The position numbers were made by a program, and so were the translations under genes. DNA of 64,000 bases, from the NCBI RefSeq assembly GCF_019468465.1, contig NZ_CP080519.1, positions 4,417,001 to 4,481,000 of the forward strand. Direction: 5' to 3'. This document shows positions 63,397 through 64,000 of this stretch, piece after piece. This stretch comes from Amycolatopsis sp. DSM 110486. GTDB lineage: Bacteria; Actinomycetota; Actinomycetes; Mycobacteriales; Pseudonocardiaceae. Position 1 is the stretch's first letter; every line of letters starts with the position of its first letter. The notes under the pieces were generated by a model. It was not told the DNA's origin. It saw only the letters and a program-made list of their open reading frames with translations, and searched no databases.

Positions 63397-64000
63397 TTGG
63401 CAGTCTCTCCCGCGAACCAGGCCACTGCTGCGACCACCTCGGCTGTATCCCGCTCGGAGTCCACGGGTATCCCCGGCGCGCCCGTGCGGGTCTCTTTCGC
63501 AAAGATTCGCGAACCCCTTAACACCCCCAACCTGCTGGACGTGCAGCTCCAGTCGTTCCAGTGGTTCACCGGAGCCGAGGCGTGGTTCGAGCGCCGCGTC
63601 AACGAAGGTGACGAGAACCCGGTCGGCGGCCTGGAAGAGGTCCTCAACGAGATCTCCCCGATCGAGGACTTCTCGGGTTCCATGTCGCTGTCCTTCTCCG
63701 CTCCGCGCTTCGACGAGGTCAAGGCCTCGATCGAGGAGTGCAAGGACAAGGACATGACCTACGCGGCCCCGCTGTTCGTCACGGCGGAGTTCGTCAACAA
63801 CAACACCGGTGAGATCAAGAGCCAGACGGTCTTCCTCGGCGACTTCCCGGTGATGACGGACAAGGGCACCTTCATCATCAACGGCACCGAGCGGGTCGTC
63901 GTGTCCCAGCTCGTGCGTTCTCCGGGTGTGTACTTCGACAGCAGTGTCGACAAGACGACCGACAAGGACGTCTTCAGCGTTCGCGTGATCCCGAGCCGCG
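63397..64000 (+). CDS. rpoB: DNA-directed RNA polymerase beta subunit (partial)
   Basis: TTG start at 63397 with GGAAGGA six bases upstream. The frame stays open to the edge (201 codons). [77 protein letters not shown] are RpoB fork and lobe motifs. The rifampicin region lies beyond the window. Confidence 0.97.
   Translation, partial: MAVSPANQATAATTSAVSRSESTGIPGAPVRVSFAKIREPLNTPNLLDVQLQSFQWFTGAEAWFERRVNEGDENPVGGLEEVLNEISPIEDFSGSMSLSFSAPRFDEVKASIEECKDKDMTYAAPLFVTAEFVNNNTGEIKSQTVFLGDFPVMTDKGTFIINGTERVVVSQLVRSPGVYFDSSVDKTTDKDVFSVRVIPSR

Overview
This is high-GC actinobacterial chromosome, most likely from a Pseudonocardiaceae genus such as Amycolatopsis. The reasons are the GC-rich third codon positions, the many GTG starts, the F420-dependent oxidoreductase families, tandem DUF574-type SAM methyltransferases, and a mycobacterium-like gene order: rpmG-hadA-hadB ... 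tRNA-Trp-secE-nusG-rplK-rplA ... rplJ-rplL-Mkl ATPase ... rpoB. Genus assignment is inference.

Layout. (1) 1-3615, minus: 5' part of a very large WXG/DUF6531/RHS-repeat protein, probably a type VII-exported polymorphic toxin, running off the left edge. (2) 4437-14775, minus: ten tightly packed genes, most overlapping by 1-4 bases, for an unusual surface glycan or nucleotide sugar: C-methyltransferase, sugar-1-P nucleotidyltransferase, PIG-L deacetylase, SDR epimerase, DUF4910 aminopeptidase-like protein, flippase, GT2, polysaccharide pyruvyl transferase, RmlC-like cupin, class III aminotransferase. This is the best candidate for an undescribed pathway. (3) 15054-27956: mixed metabolic and regulatory genes: a tandem pair of LLM oxidoreductases, Tat-exported beta-propeller, HtpX-like protease, rmlA, secreted BNR protein, lipoproteins, O-methyltransferase with a divergent AraC regulator, YajQ, tRNA-Tyr, F420/PPOX protein and a MSMEG_0570-family protein. 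(4) 28008-38043: Lon with an HspR-type HAIR operator, paired DUF574 methyltransferases, a frameshifted MFS exporter with a divergent TetR and twin perfect palindromes, GNAT, and a large membrane GGDEF-EAL protein with a degenerate GGDEF.

(5) 38123-49256: information-processing core: tRNA-Thr, tRNA-Met, rpmG, hadA-hadB, tRNA-Trp, secE, nusG, rplK, rplA, rplJ, rplL. Inserted among these are an SGNH hydrolase, an LLM oxidoreductase, an alpha/beta hydrolase, and a scar where a divergent IclR/CaiB pair has lost both 5' ends. (6) 49520-61296: a complete Mce lipid-import operon (possible small leader ORF, Mkl ATPase, YrbE A/B, MceA-F, two Mce-associated proteins) ending at a long terminator, placed between rplL and rpoB. 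(7) 61361-64000: secreted chorismate mutase on the minus strand, about 1.4 kb of apparently noncoding DNA with three perfect DnaA-box 9-mers and tandem repeats, then the start of rpoB (TTG start).

How the parts work together. The Mce genes build one lipid-uptake ABC transporter. The ten-gene minus-strand operon looks like synthesis plus export of a modified, possibly pyruvylated, sugar unit. The ribosomal, sec, nus and rpo genes form the ancestral backbone into which accessory genes have been inserted. The start codons chosen rest on ribosome-binding sites and stop/start overlaps visible in the sequence. No database search was run.
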